NCBI GenBank assembly: GCA_963776935.1
Contig: CAVZOP010000014.1
Location: forward strand, 1-64,000
Reading direction: 5' to 3'
Source: JALOLG01 sp963776935
GTDB taxonomy: Bacteria > Actinomycetota > Acidimicrobiia > Acidimicrobiales > Ilumatobacteraceae
Length of the DNA stretch: 64,000 nt
Shown here: piece after piece, positions 35,801 through 44,228 of the stretch
Layout: every line of letters starts with the position of its first letter
Numbering within the stretch: the stretch's first letter is position 1
Program-made: the position numbers and the translations under genes
Notes under the pieces: generated by a model
Databases searched by the model: none
Seen by the model: the letters and a program-made list of their open reading frames with translations, nothing else
Told to the model about the DNA's origin: nothing

Positions 35801-36308
35801 CACCCTGCGGCGCCAACTCCTGCAGGCGGGCCGCGATGTTGACGACGTCGCCCATCGCCGTGTAGTCGGTGCGGGCGAGCGTGCCGACGAGCACCTCCCC
35901 GGTGTTGATCCCGATCCGCAGCTTCACGTGCGACAGCTCTGACTGCTGGGCGACGAAGCGGCGCAACGTGGCGTGCATCTGCAGCCCGGCCCGAACCGCC
36001 CGTTCCGCGTCGTCCTCGTGGGCGACCGGGGCGCCGAACAGCGCCACGATCGCGTCGCCGAGCACCTTGTCGACCCGCCCACCGAACCGTTCGACGTCGG
36101 CAACCAGGCCTTCGAAGGCGGCGTCGACGAACCGCTTGACCTGTTCCGGATCGCGGAACTCGGCGAGCGCCGTGAACCCAACCATGTCGGCGAACAGCAC
36201 GGTGACGACCCGCCGTCCCTCGGTCGAGGCGACCGCCAACGAATGCCCGCAAGCGGGACAGAATCGGGCACCTTCCGGCACCGGGCGAGCGCAGGAGGGA
36301 CACGCCAT
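32889..36308 (-). CDS. zinc-ribbon / class III cyclase / AAA-ATPase / TPR regulator
   Basis: This is a very large cytosolic signalling protein of 1139 residues, intact. Order: a zinc ribbon CPSCARPVPEGARFCPACG (1-22); a class III cyclase domain (about 30-200) with VTVLFADMVGFTALAE, KVLGDAIVALFGAP and DYTAMGDVVNIAARL; an AAA_16-type ATPase (about 225-560) with Walker A GEAGIGKSRL and Walker B-like PVVVWIDDLQWAHPLL; then about 500 residues of TPR-like helices (for example RDELLELLDDSDG and LGEADAIYDRVGDARGRAW). Start: ATG at 36308, where the zinc ribbon begins. The architecture resembles mammalian soluble adenylyl cyclase (ADCY10) and many actinobacterial relatives. Overlap with the NadR-like gene couples the two. 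The signal is unknown. Confidence 0.85.
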   Translation of the reverse strand: MACPSCARPVPEGARFCPACGHSLAVASTEGRRVVTVLFADMVGFTALAEFRDPEQVKRFVDAAFEGLVADVERFGGRVDKVLGDAIVALFGAPVAHEDDAERAVRAGLQMHATLRRFVAQQSELSHVKLRIGINTGEVLVGTLARTDYTAMGDVVNIAARLQELAPQGGVLVGDATRVLCSDAIRFEQHEPAELRGREQVENAWLALGTNAPAANRRRRSEIAFVGRVTERTLLQSVTELVATGHCAIVSVVGEAGIGKSRLVDEAVAALHECTPGVSVIQGQCAPYGEPNVWWPIAHGLAAGMGLQLDQPSAEVREIVTAASAAMYELPPDARAVRNEIEALLHLLGHPSELDSLDTTGARDALHNALITSIRLRAARGPVVVWIDDLQWAHPLLRELLELMARSLAECCLLIVTAYRPGDEDDWPPPVERAITLKLPIGPLDECETAALVEAVAGKRPTTDLVDRLYDRSGGNPLFLTELAQLTASVGDEEVDVALPGTLRALIVARLDQLAPNQRAILDNAAILGTEGPLGAFAEFAEALGQDFDERLVDDLVVAGMLEVEGRRWQFRSDVVREVAYQTLTKQARAQRHAGVATHLATLGKVPLDDLAHHAATAAELLDELGSVPGVSSAIRPQAVDLLARAARQSYEIGAFPRGVAASQRALSLVGDDAEARRSLRLLLASGLVEMRALDSARDELLELLDDSDGVDDLVAEGETHRLLGVVEQLDGDLVAARENLGRAVEIFRELGDDRHLATALRARGFAEIFGGSLADADWYLGEADAIYDRVGDARGRAWVRQHLAWVAFLSGDHAGAETRLAGSIATFDGLGDRAGANWARGLLAFVMYFERRFVEAEELSQEVLEEARQWGDDWGAAMMLTLGSNLRLWTGRFAEAVQYGERALAAFRKLGDRFGAIQALAPLNRARVALGRLGDAERGAEELLALSDSFGEMAYPAIAAAGVAMHSGQGERTVELAGDAVDRIASTGANVDEGLVLLSMGQSLSGKPEDALVTLLDVDVAVSPFALASRALANAMVGDNKAAIADVDALGDAGEMSYFDRILATVAGAAAASAAEHEDAPQRLALVQTLIDRCDDVVISSFARETIHRLGVSTGEGSPHALTPGWRRVVDQLTGSTG

Positions 36309-36458
36309 CAACCCGCGATCGTACGGCACGAAGGGTGCCGCAACGACGAGCGAATGCATGATCGCTGGGTGAACGCAACGTTCTCCGCGACCGCCGACGA
36401 CACCTGCCTATGGCCAACATGCTGGAAGTTGATGGCAGAACCGCACTAAACCATCGGC

Positions 36459-37214
36459 ATGACCGCCACCCCCGCCGAACCCCTCGCGAGCACCGCTGCC
36501 GCCGGAGCGATCGATGCCAAGAAGATCTACGGAGTGGGCGACGCCGCCGTCCACGCCCTCGACGGAGTCACGATCGCGTTCGAGCCCGGCCGGTTCACGG
36601 CCATCATGGGTCCGTCGGGATCCGGCAAATCGACGCTGCTGCACTGCCTCGCCGGGCTCGACTCGCTCAGCGAGGGCGCCGTCTACATCGGCGACACCTA
36701 CCTCGCCGCGCTCGACGACAAGGACCTCACCGAGCTGCGACGGGCGCGGGTCGGATTCGTGTTCCAGGCCTACAACTTGATCCCCATGCTCACCGCCGAG
36801 GAGAACATCACGCTGCCGCTCATGCTCGGCGGGAACAAGGGCGACACCGCTTGGATCGACCACGTGATCGACACGGTGGGTTTGCGCGACCGCTTGACGC
36901 ACCGGCCGAGCGAGCTGTCGGGCGGTCAGCAGCAACGCGTCGCCGTCGCGCGTGCTCTCGCCAGCCGGCCGACGATCATCTTCGCCGACGAGCCAACCGG
37001 CAACCTCGACAGCACGACCGGCGGAGAGCTCCTGTCGTTCATGCGGCGCGCCGTCGACGAGTTCGGTCAGACGATCGTGATGGTCACCCACGACCCGACG
37101 GCCGCGGCGTACGCGGATCGGATCGTGTTCCTGGCCGACGGCCGGATCGTCGCCGAGATGCGCGAGCCGACCGTCGAGCGGGTCATCGACCAGATGAAGC
37201 AGATCGGCCACTGA
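36459..37214 (+). CDS. ABC transporter ATP-binding protein (MacB/LolD type)
   Basis: The product has 251 residues. Walker A is GPSGSGKST, the Q-loop is in VGFVFQAYNLIPMLTA, the signature LSGGQQQRVAVARAL, Walker B IIFADEPTGNLD and the H-loop VMVTHDPTAA. FQAYNLIP and DEPTGNLDS mark the MacB/LolD/FtsE group, which drive periplasm- or membrane-acting permeases by mechanotransmission. The permease gene begins 2 bases downstream, so the two form an operon. Confidence 0.92.
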   Translation: MTATPAEPLASTAAAGAIDAKKIYGVGDAAVHALDGVTIAFEPGRFTAIMGPSGSGKSTLLHCLAGLDSLSEGAVYIGDTYLAALDDKDLTELRRARVGFVFQAYNLIPMLTAEENITLPLMLGGNKGDTAWIDHVIDTVGLRDRLTHRPSELSGGQQQRVAVARALASRPTIIFADEPTGNLDSTTGGELLSFMRRAVDEFGQTIVMVTHDPTAAAYADRIVFLADGRIVAEMREPTVERVIDQMKQIGH

Positions 37215-37216
37215 CG

Positions 37217-39766
37217 ATGATCGGCAAGATCACGCGAAAGTCGATGCGCGCCCGTTGGGGCCGCAACGTGTTCATCGGGTTGGCGATCATGCTCGGCGTC
37301 TCGTTCGTGGCCGGCTCCTTCGTGCTCGCCGACAGCCTGCGCTCGACGTTCGACAACTTGTTCAGCGAGCTCAACGAGAACATCGACCTCGAGGTGCGGG
37401 CGACGCTCACCGTCGACAACATCCAGGCCTTGCGCGACCCGATCCCGGCCTCGATCGCCGACGACGTCGCCCAGGTCGAGGGTGTGGCGATCGTGGAGCC
37501 GTCGCTGAACCGCTTCGCCCAGATGATCGACAAGGATGGCGATCCCATCCAGACCCAAGGCGCGCCCGCGCTCGGCGTGTCGTGGACCGGTCCGAGCGGC
37601 ATCTCCGGCGTGGTCCTGAAGGAGGGCGAGGCGCCGGATGGGCCTGGTGAGGTGGCCATCGACAAAGCGACCGCGAACACACACGACTTCGACGTCGGCG
37701 ACGACATCGACATCGTGTTCGACACCGGCACCGAATCGTTCGGGATCGTCGGGTTGGTCGGACTCGGCAACGCCGACGGCTTCGGCGGCGCCACGCTCGC
37801 GATGTTCGACCCGGAGACCGCACGGCAGGTGCTCGGCGCCGGCGACACGTACGACGCCATCGACATCAAGGTCGCCGACGGAGCCGACCCCGCCGCGGTC
37901 AAGGCCGCGATCGAGGAGATCCTTCCGCCCCGAACCGAAGTCGTGACCGGTCAGCAAGTCGCCGAGGAGGCGGCGGACGACATCAACCAGTTCATCTCGA
38001 TCTTCGGCAACGGCCTGCTTGCCTTCGCCTTCATCACCACGTTCGTGAGCGCGTTCATCATCAACAACGTGTTCGGCATCACGATCAGCCAGCGCCTGCG
38101 TGAGTTGGCGCTGATGCGGGCGGTCGGCGCCAGCACGAAGCAGGTGCGACGCATGATCGTGGCCGAGGCGCTCATCGTCTCGATCACCGCCACCGTGCTG
38201 GGGATCATCATCGGCGGGATCGGGGTCGCCAAGGGCATCATCGCGCTGTTCAACGCCGCCGGTGCCGGGTTCCCCGACACCGGGCTCGAGCTCCAGCCGC
38301 GCACGATCATCGCGTCGGTCATCGTCGGCGTCGGCGTCACCCTGTTGTCGGTGCTGGTGCCGGCCCGGCGGGCGGCGAAGATCCCGCCGGTCGCGGCGAT
38401 GCGGCCGGAGATCGGCTTCGCCGCGCTGGGAGCCAGCCGTCGCCTCATCGCCGGCGTCGTCATCACGATCCTCGGCGCCGTCATGTTCGTGATCGGTCTG
38501 TTCCTGAGTCCGGGCGGCACGATCGGCTTGATCGTCCTTGCCGGAGGCGGCGCGCTGGCGATCTTCCTCGGCGTGGCCAGCCTCTCCACCACCGTCGCCC
38601 GTCCGGTCAGCCGACTGCTCGGCGCACCGATCCAGAAGGCGTTCGGCACGCCGGGCCTGCTGGCGCGCGAGAACGCCTCGCGGTCGCCACGCCGCACGGC
38701 GCGCACTGCGTCGGCGCTGATGATCGGCGTCGCGCTCGTGAGCGCGGCGTCGGTGTTCGCCTCGTCGTTGCGCGACACGTTCGGCCGCATCCTCGACCAA
38801 GCCGTCACGGCCGACTACATCGTCACCGACGAGTCGTTCCAGGGCCTGCCGCCGACGGTCGAGCAGAGCATGGCCCAGCTCGACGTGTTGCAGGCCGTGT
38901 CGCCGTTCCGGTCGATCTTCGGCACCGTCGACGACGACGACAAGCAGTTCAGCGCCGTCAACCCGGTCGCCTTCCCGCAGCTCGCCGACCTCGACGTCTC
39001 GGCGGGAGGATTCGACGGGCTCGTCGACGGCGACGGGTTGATGGTGCAGAAGGACCCGGCGGACGATCTCGATCTGCAAGTCGGCGATACCGTCGACGTC
39101 ACCTTCCAGAACGGCGTCGAGCGAACACTCACCGTCTCGGGGATCTTCGACGACGGTTCGCTCGGTTCGAACTGGTACATCTCGATCGCGACGCTCGAAG
39201 CCGTCAGCGACCTCCCACCGCGCGATCAGTTCGTGCTCGCCAAGCTCGCCGACGGTGTCGATCCCGACATCGCCCGCCCCGAGATCCAAGCCGCGCTCGA
39301 CGAGTTCCCGCAGGCCGACCTGCAGAGCAACGCCGAGTTCCGCGATCAGCAGGAAGGTCAGATCAACCAGCTCCTGGCCGTCATCACCGGTCTGCTCAGC
39401 ATGGCGATGCTCATCGCCATCATCGGCATCGCCATCACGCTCGCGCTGTCGGTCTTCGAACGGACGCGGGAGATCGGGTTGCTGCGAGCCGTCGGGATGA
39501 CCCGCCGGCAGTTGCGCCGATCCGTGCGTTGGGAGGCGGTGATCGTGTCGGTCTTCGGCGCGGTGGTCGGGATCGTCGTCGGCCTCGCCCTCGGCATCGC
39601 ACTGTCGCTCGCCGTGCCGGCGAGCATCATCGACGGGATCACCGTGCCGTACGGCACGATCATCGCGGTGCTGATCGGGGCCGTGCTCGCCGGGGTGCTT
39701 GCGGCGTGGTACCCGGCGCGCAAGGCATCGAAGATGGACGTGCTCGAAGCGATCGCGACCGAGTGA
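37217..39766 (+). CDS. FtsX/MacB-like ABC permease, ten-helix type
   Basis: This permease has 849 residues and is intact. One transmembrane helix near the N-terminus (GLAIMLGVSFVAGSFVLADS) precedes a large extracytoplasmic MacB-like domain (about 45-255). Then come FtsX-type helices 260-400 (AFAFITTFVSAFIINNVFGI ... VSVLVPARRAAKIPPVAAMR) and a mid-region helix pair. A second periplasmic domain (about 530-720) and a second FtsX core (LAVITGLLSMAMLIAIIGIA ... GVLAAWYPARKASKMDVLEA) follow. The two P-A-R-R/K-A motifs are the coupling helices to the ATPase. In GC-rich Gram-positives such duplicated permeases export lipids, peptides or antibiotics; the substrate is unknown. Confidence 0.9.
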   Translation: MIGKITRKSMRARWGRNVFIGLAIMLGVSFVAGSFVLADSLRSTFDNLFSELNENIDLEVRATLTVDNIQALRDPIPASIADDVAQVEGVAIVEPSLNRFAQMIDKDGDPIQTQGAPALGVSWTGPSGISGVVLKEGEAPDGPGEVAIDKATANTHDFDVGDDIDIVFDTGTESFGIVGLVGLGNADGFGGATLAMFDPETARQVLGAGDTYDAIDIKVADGADPAAVKAAIEEILPPRTEVVTGQQVAEEAADDINQFISIFGNGLLAFAFITTFVSAFIINNVFGITISQRLRELALMRAVGASTKQVRRMIVAEALIVSITATVLGIIIGGIGVAKGIIALFNAAGAGFPDTGLELQPRTIIASVIVGVGVTLLSVLVPARRAAKIPPVAAMRPEIGFAALGASRRLIAGVVITILGAVMFVIGLFLSPGGTIGLIVLAGGGALAIFLGVASLSTTVARPVSRLLGAPIQKAFGTPGLLARENASRSPRRTARTASALMIGVALVSAASVFASSLRDTFGRILDQAVTADYIVTDESFQGLPPTVEQSMAQLDVLQAVSPFRSIFGTVDDDDKQFSAVNPVAFPQLADLDVSAGGFDGLVDGDGLMVQKDPADDLDLQVGDTVDVTFQNGVERTLTVSGIFDDGSLGSNWYISIATLEAVSDLPPRDQFVLAKLADGVDPDIARPEIQAALDEFPQADLQSNAEFRDQQEGQINQLLAVITGLLSMAMLIAIIGIAITLALSVFERTREIGLLRAVGMTRRQLRRSVRWEAVIVSVFGAVVGIVVGLALGIALSLAVPASIIDGITVPYGTIIAVLIGAVLAGVLAAWYPARKASKMDVLEAIATE

Positions 39767-39793
39767 CGCGACGGCGCTGCCGAGCACGACACC

Positions 39794-40198
39794 ATGGCCG
39801 GATACTCGGGGACGCCGCTGCCGAAGAAGCTCGGGATCACCGAGGGCAAGCGGTTCGCGGTGCGGTCGGCGCCGCCCGGGTTCGCCGACACGTTGGGCGA
39901 GCTCCCGCCCGGCGCGGAGTGGAAGGTTCAGGTCCGGCCCGGACTCGACGTCGTCGTCGCCTTCTTCACCGAGCGCGCCGCGCTCGCGACGAGTTGGCCC
40001 AAGTTGACCGCTGCCGTGTCACCGAACGGCACGGTGTGGGTCGCCTGGCCGAAGCGGGCGAGTGGTGTTCCGACCGACATCACCGAGGACGTGCTACGCG
40101 AGGAACTGCTGTCATCGGGATGGGTCGACAACAAGGTGTGCGCGATCGACGACACGTGGAGCGGCCTCAGGTTCGCCTTGCGCCGCGAGCTCAGGTAG
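39794..40198 (+). CDS. DUF3052 family protein
   Basis: This is a 134-residue soluble protein of the actinobacterial DUF3052 family. Conserved features: GYSGTPLPKKLGITEGKRFA at the N-terminus, VVVAFFTERAALATSWPKL in the middle, and the nearly invariant GTVWVAWPKRASGVPTDITE plus VDNKVCAIDDTWSGLRFALR at the C-terminus. No biochemical function is established to my knowledge. It is 27 bases after the permease gene but functionally unlinked. The ATG at 39794 fits the usual family start. Confidence 0.85.
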   Translation: MAGYSGTPLPKKLGITEGKRFAVRSAPPGFADTLGELPPGAEWKVQVRPGLDVVVAFFTERAALATSWPKLTAAVSPNGTVWVAWPKRASGVPTDITEDVLREELLSSGWVDNKVCAIDDTWSGLRFALRRELR

Positions 40199-40257
40199 CG
40201 CACCGGCAAGCCGCTTCGTGAGGCCCGCACCCGTCGTTCAGAGGTGACGCCCCGGTT

Positions 40258-40292
40258 CCGGCGGCGGCGGCCGTCAGCCGCTTCGCCGCCGG
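40258..40292. terminator. probable bidirectional terminator
   Basis: A 9-bp GC stem (CCGGCGGCG / CGCCGCCGG) with a 17-base loop sits between the convergent stops of the DUF3052 and Nei genes. No T-run is present. Confidence 0.45.
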
Positions 40293-40296
40293 CTCA

Positions 40297-41181
40297 TTAG
40301 GAGAGGTCTTCGCGGCGCCAGGGGAGGTCGGAGAGGAACTTGGCGACGGCGGGGTGCGGGTCCATCTCGCGCGAGTCGTCGACGCGGCGTGGGTCGAGGC
40401 GGATCTGACATCCCTCGCACCAGTACAGCAACCGGGCGTGCTCGCCGACGCGGCGGACGGCGATCGTCTCGTGGCATCGCACGCAGCCCTGACCGTTGCG
40501 TCCGTACACGGCCAGCCCACCGCGGACGTCGGGGTTCGTGACCCGCCTGCCCGTACGCGCGCCGGCCCGCAGCATCCTGGCCGCGGTGTTGACGAGCTCG
40601 ACCGCGTCGTGGTGGGTGAGGTCGCCGACGTGCGCCCACGGGCTCAGCTCGGTGGCCCACAGCACCTCGCAGCGGTAGACGTTGCCGACCCCGCACATCA
40701 CACGTTGATCGAGCATCACGTCGCGGAGTCGCGCTTCCGGCTCGGGGTAAGCGAGCACGAGATCGACCACGTCACCGAGATCGGTGGTGGTCTTGCACAG
40801 GTCGGGCCCGAGACGGCCACGGCCGGGATGGCGGCGCCGGTCGGGCTCGCGATACGTCTCGACGATCGGCGCGTTGAAGCACACCGCGACCCACTCGGTG
40901 GTCTCGATCGCGGCCCGCAGCTGGTGGTACGGGCGGCGCCACGGTTCCTCGGCGCGGTACAGGTGCCACGAACCGGACATCCGCATGTGGGTGTGCAGGA
41001 TCAGGCCGTCGTCCCACGCGATCTCGAGGTGCTTGCCGTGGCTCTCGACGGTCTCGACCGTGCGCCCGGCCTGCGGGACCGGACCGATGAGACGAGGGGC
41101 ATCGAACCGCACCATCGGGCGCCCGACGAGCGCCGTGCGAATCGCACTTGCCGTGCGGTGGATCGTGTCACCTTCGGGCAC
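40297..41181 (-). CDS. nei: Fpg/Nei-family DNA glycosylase (endonuclease VIII-like)
   Basis: This base-excision repair enzyme has 294 residues. The catalytic N-terminus MPEGDTIHR (Pro2 and Glu3) is of the Nei rather than Fpg type. The helix-two-turn-helix region contains DQRVMCGVGNVYRCEVLW, and the zinc finger near residues 230-255 reads CVRCHETIAV ... WCEGCQ (two C-x2-C pairs). GRLGPDL is also typical. The protein should remove oxidised pyrimidines and nick the abasic strand. Actinobacteria carry several paralogues, so the exact subtype (Nei1 or Nei2) is not certain. The last 35 residues after the zinc finger are an extra tail. Confidence 0.88.
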   Translation of the reverse strand: MPEGDTIHRTASAIRTALVGRPMVRFDAPRLIGPVPQAGRTVETVESHGKHLEIAWDDGLILHTHMRMSGSWHLYRAEEPWRRPYHQLRAAIETTEWVAVCFNAPIVETYREPDRRRHPGRGRLGPDLCKTTTDLGDVVDLVLAYPEPEARLRDVMLDQRVMCGVGNVYRCEVLWATELSPWAHVGDLTHHDAVELVNTAARMLRAGARTGRRVTNPDVRGGLAVYGRNGQGCVRCHETIAVRRVGEHARLLYWCEGCQIRLDPRRVDDSREMDPHPAVAKFLSDLPWRREDLS

Positions 41182-41241
41182 GAGGGCGAGCCTACGCGGA
41201 CAACCCCCGCTCGTTGTGGAACGGTCGCGGAACGCTCAACG

Positions 41242-41781
41242 TCAGGGGAGCTGGCCGACGTGGGCCAGCGCCATCCTGACGAGGCGGTCGTGGCCGCTCG
41301 TCATCTGGCTGCGCACCTTGTCGCTCACCGCCTCCATCGGCGTGAACCAGGCCAGGTCAAGGGCCTCCTGCGTCGGTTCGCAGTAGCCGTCGACGGGCAC
41401 GACGAAGGCGAGGCTCACGGCGTGGTGTCGGGGGTCGTAGAAGCCGCTGCGATCGGGATCAGGGAAGTACTCGACGACGGTGAACGGCGCCGGATCGACG
41501 GGGATCCTCGGGAGCGCCCGCGCGCCGAGATCCTTTTCACAGTGCCGCATCAGGGCGTCGCGCACACGCTCGCCGAACAGCACCCGACCGCTCACGACCA
41601 TCCGGCTGATCGCTCCGTCGGCCGCGGCTCGCAACAGCAGACCGACTTCGGACACGATCCCACCGGCGTCGACCCGTACCGGCACCGCGTCGACGTACAC
41701 CAGTGGCACCTGCGCACGGATCTGCGCCAGGCGCTCGGGTGACAGCCAGGCCGTGTCGGTCTCGGTGTCGATGTCGCTCAC
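41242..41781 (-). CDS. DUF4916 (NUDIX-like) family protein
   Basis: The product has 179 residues. The N-terminus LSPERLAQIRAQVPLVYVDA with VPVRVD is the hallmark of actinobacterial DUF4916 proteins. The fold is NUDIX-like: SRMVVSGRVLFGERVRDALM stands where the NUDIX box G-x5-E-x7-R-E-x-x-E-E should be, but its Glu residues are not conserved, so hydrolase activity is doubtful. VVEYFPDPDRSGFYDPRHHA and ALDLAWFTPMEAVSDKV complete the pattern. Leftward, 60 bases from nei, possibly co-transcribed. Confidence 0.8.
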   Translation of the reverse strand: MSDIDTETDTAWLSPERLAQIRAQVPLVYVDAVPVRVDAGGIVSEVGLLLRAAADGAISRMVVSGRVLFGERVRDALMRHCEKDLGARALPRIPVDPAPFTVVEYFPDPDRSGFYDPRHHAVSLAFVVPVDGYCEPTQEALDLAWFTPMEAVSDKVRSQMTSGHDRLVRMALAHVGQLP

Positions 41782-41939
41782 GGGAGGACATCATCCCAGA
41801 TCCCGGCCCGTCACCCCAGACGATCCACCTCGCCGGCCACCCGCTCGCCGCCATGCCTCGCCTTCGTCACCGTCGTCCGCCTCGGACACGGAGGACCGTG
41901 ACCGAGGTCCGACAGTGACCGGTTCGGTACCGTCACGGC

Positions 41940-42593
41940 GTGGACCTGGGGGATGTGACCTGGCCGGAGGTCGACGGCACACCCGTCGTCGTCGTGCCGG
42001 TCGGCTCGTGCGAGCAGCACGGTCCGCATCTCCCACTCGCCACCGATTCGATCATCGCCGAGGCGTTGGCACGGGATCTCGCCGCCCGACGGTCGGATTG
42101 CCTCGTCGCCCCAACCATGTCGATCACGGCGAGCGGCGAGCATCAAGGTTTTCCCGGCACGTTGTCGATCGGTACGGAGGTGATGAACCACGTCGTCGTC
42201 GAGTTGGTCCGATCGGCCGATTGGGCGGGCGGTGTCGTGTTGGTCAACGGTCACGGTGGCAACGCCGTCGCCGTCGATCGCGCCGTCGCCCAACTCGTGG
42301 CCGAGGGCCGGCGGGTTCTGGCGTGGTGGCCGCGGGTCGCCGGGGGCGATCCACATGCCGGGCACACCGAGACGTCGCTGATGCTCGCCGTCCGTCCCGA
42401 GCTCGTTCGGCTGGAGCGTGCGGTGCCGGGTCCGATCCCGTCGACGGCCGACCTCGTGCGGTCCGGCGTGAAGGCATTGAGCCCGAGCGGCGTGCTGGGC
42501 GATCCACGGGCGGCGTCGGCAGATCACGGAGCCGAGTTGTTCCGGCGGTTGGCCGACGATCTCGCCGGCGCCGTCGCCGCGTGGCTGGCGTGA
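41940..42593 (+). CDS. mftE: creatininase-family protein MftE (mycofactocin maturation)
   Basis: This is a metal-dependent amidohydrolase of the creatininase family, 217 residues. VPVGSCEQHGPHLPLATDS contains the Glu/His/Asp metal ligands and VLVNGHGGNAVAVD the second ligand cluster. In mycofactocin synthesis MftE removes the modified C-terminal Val-Tyr dipeptide (as 3-amino-5-(4-hydroxybenzyl)-4,4-dimethyl-2-pyrrolidinone) from MftA. The assignment rests on the adjacent, overlapping mftF gene. The GTG start is tentative; the N-terminus DLGDVTWPEVDG matches the family. mftA, mftB, mftC and mftD are not in the window. Confidence 0.75.
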   Translation: MDLGDVTWPEVDGTPVVVVPVGSCEQHGPHLPLATDSIIAEALARDLAARRSDCLVAPTMSITASGEHQGFPGTLSIGTEVMNHVVVELVRSADWAGGVVLVNGHGGNAVAVDRAVAQLVAEGRRVLAWWPRVAGGDPHAGHTETSLMLAVRPELVRLERAVPGPIPSTADLVRSGVKALSPSGVLGDPRAASADHGAELFRRLADDLAGAVAAWLA

Positions 42594-43868
42594 TGCGGTA
42601 CCGGCTCGACAACTCGGTCGAGCGCCACGGTGCTGTCGTGATCGGCGGCTCACCGCTGAAGCTGTTCCGGCTCACCGCCGGCGGTGTCGCAGTCGTCGAG
42701 CGGATCGAGCGGGGCGAGGCCGTCGAACCCTCGGTGCTGGTCGGTTCGGCTGCTCGACGCCGGCGCCATCCATCCGCTGCTCGATGCCGCCGGGCCGCAC
42801 ACGTTCGCGGCGTCCGACGTGACCGTCGTCGTCCCTGTCCACGGCGAATTGGGACACGTCCCGGTCGGGTCGATCGTGGTCGACGACGCGTCACCATCAC
42901 CGGTCGCCAGGGCGACGATCCGGCTCGAAACCAACCTTGGCCCGGCGGGCGCCCGAATGGCCGGCCTCGAACGTGTGACGACGCCGCTCGTGGCGTTCGT
43001 CGATTCGGGCGTCGAGATGCCCGACGGCTGGCTCGACGAACTGCTCCCCCACTTCGACGACTCACGCGTCGGGCTCGTCGCACCGCGCATCCGGAGCACG
43101 CCCGGGGGCAGCGTGCTCGAGCGGTACGAGTCGCAGCACTCGCCGCTCGACCTCGGGCCGGAGCCGGCGCGGATCCGGGCCGGGACACGCGTGAGCTATG
43201 TGCCCGCCGCCGCCATCATCGCCCGCGTCGATGCGATCCGCGAGGTCGGCGGGTTCGACGTCGACATCCGCTTCGGGGAGGACGTCGATCTCGTGTGGCG
43301 GCTCGACGAGGCCGGATGGGTGTGCCGGTACGAGCCGGCGGTCGAGGCCCACCACCCGCCGCGCCCGACGTGGGGGACGTGGGTCCGCCAGCGCATCGGC
43401 TACGGATCGTCGGCCGCCCCGCTCGCCAAGCGCCACGAGGGTCGCCTGGCGCCGGTGGAGATGAGCGGTTGGAGCGCCGGGGCGTGGGGGCTCGCGGTCG
43501 CGGGACATCCGCTCGCCGGTGTCGTCGTCGGCGCCGGAAGCGCGGCCGCGCTGGTGCCCAAGCTGGGCGACGTGCCACCGCGGGTCTCCTTGCGCATCGC
43601 CGGGCTGGGCAACCTCCACGCCGGTCGGCTGCTCGCCGGCGCCGTGCGGCGGGTGTGGTGGCCGATCGTGCTGGTCGCCGCGATCCGGTCACGCCGGGCC
43701 CGGCTCATCGCCCTCGCGTCGCTCATCCCCCTGCGCCATCCCGTCCACCTCGCCGACGACATGGCGTACGGCGTCGGCGTGTGGAAGGGCATGTGGCGCG
43801 AACGCACCATCGCCCCCCTGATCCCCCGCTTCACCTCCTGGCCCGGCCGCACCCGCCCCGACGCCTGA
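42593..43868 (+). CDS. mftF: mycofactocin glycosyltransferase MftF (one frameshift)
   Basis: This is a family-2 glycosyltransferase of about 424 residues that oligoglycosylates (pre)mycofactocin. The N-terminal 60 residues (VVIGGSPLKLFRLTAGG) resemble the MftB/RRE-like start of MftF. After a break near 42745 the GT-A domain follows: VTVVVPVHGE, a D-D pair in VDDASPSPVA, PLVAFVDSGVEMPDGWLDEL, then FGEDVDLVWRLDEAGWVCRY with the E-D catalytic region. The C-terminal part has a hydrophobic, possibly membrane-associated segment (WWPIVLVAAIRS). Its ATG overlaps the mftE stop (TGATG), so the pair is translationally coupled. Confidence 0.8.
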
Positions 43869-43897
43869 CCGATCCGCGACCGACCCGGACGGCCGGT

Positions 43898-44188
43898 GTC
43901 GACCCAACTCGAACAGTTCACCCGGACGCACGCCCGGTCGACCCAAATCGAACAGTTCACTCAGCGCACCCGGACGAGCCACCGTCGACCCAAATCGACG
44001 CGGTCCGCACCCGGAACGCCGTCGACCCTCGAACAGTTCGTCCGGACTCGGGCACGCTGTCGGCGCGTCGGCGTTCTGTGCGGATTCGGGCACGTCGGGC
44101 CGATCCGACTCCGAGCGCGCTCGGCCGTTCTGTCCGGACTCGGGCACACCTGTCGGCGCGTCTGGCCGTTCTGTGCGGATTGGGGCAC
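43898..44188. repeat. intergenic array of two short repeat types
   Basis: Type A, GTCGACCCAA-x-TCGAACAGTTC, occurs at 43898 and 43937 and in shortened form at 43984 and 44021. Type B, GTTCTGT-x-CGGA-x-T-x-GGGCAC, occurs at 44073, 44127 and 44168. They fill the whole spacer between mftF and the racemase gene. An open frame runs through (43896-44201) but its product is just the translated repeats, so I do not call a gene. Confidence 0.6.
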
Positions 44189-44228
44189 GCGGCGGGGGTG
44201 AATGGCTGAGCCGGTACCGTCTCGCGTC

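Noticed and set aside
34041..35942. Long frames on the plus strand inside the cyclase-ATPase-TPR gene
   Set aside because: Mirror frames of a 1139-residue gene with clear cyclase and ATPase motifs.
37067..39787. 906-residue open frame antisense to the ABC permease
   Set aside because: The composition is dominated by Asp, Arg, Gly and His typical of reversed GC-rich coding DNA; the sense strand encodes an intact FtsX/MacB permease.
43898..44188. CRISPR array
   Set aside because: Repeats differ in length and sequence, spacers are not uniform, and no cas gene is near.
43896..44201. 101-residue open frame over the mixed repeat array
   Set aside because: The product only translates the type A and B repeats, has no start signal and ends against the racemase gene start.
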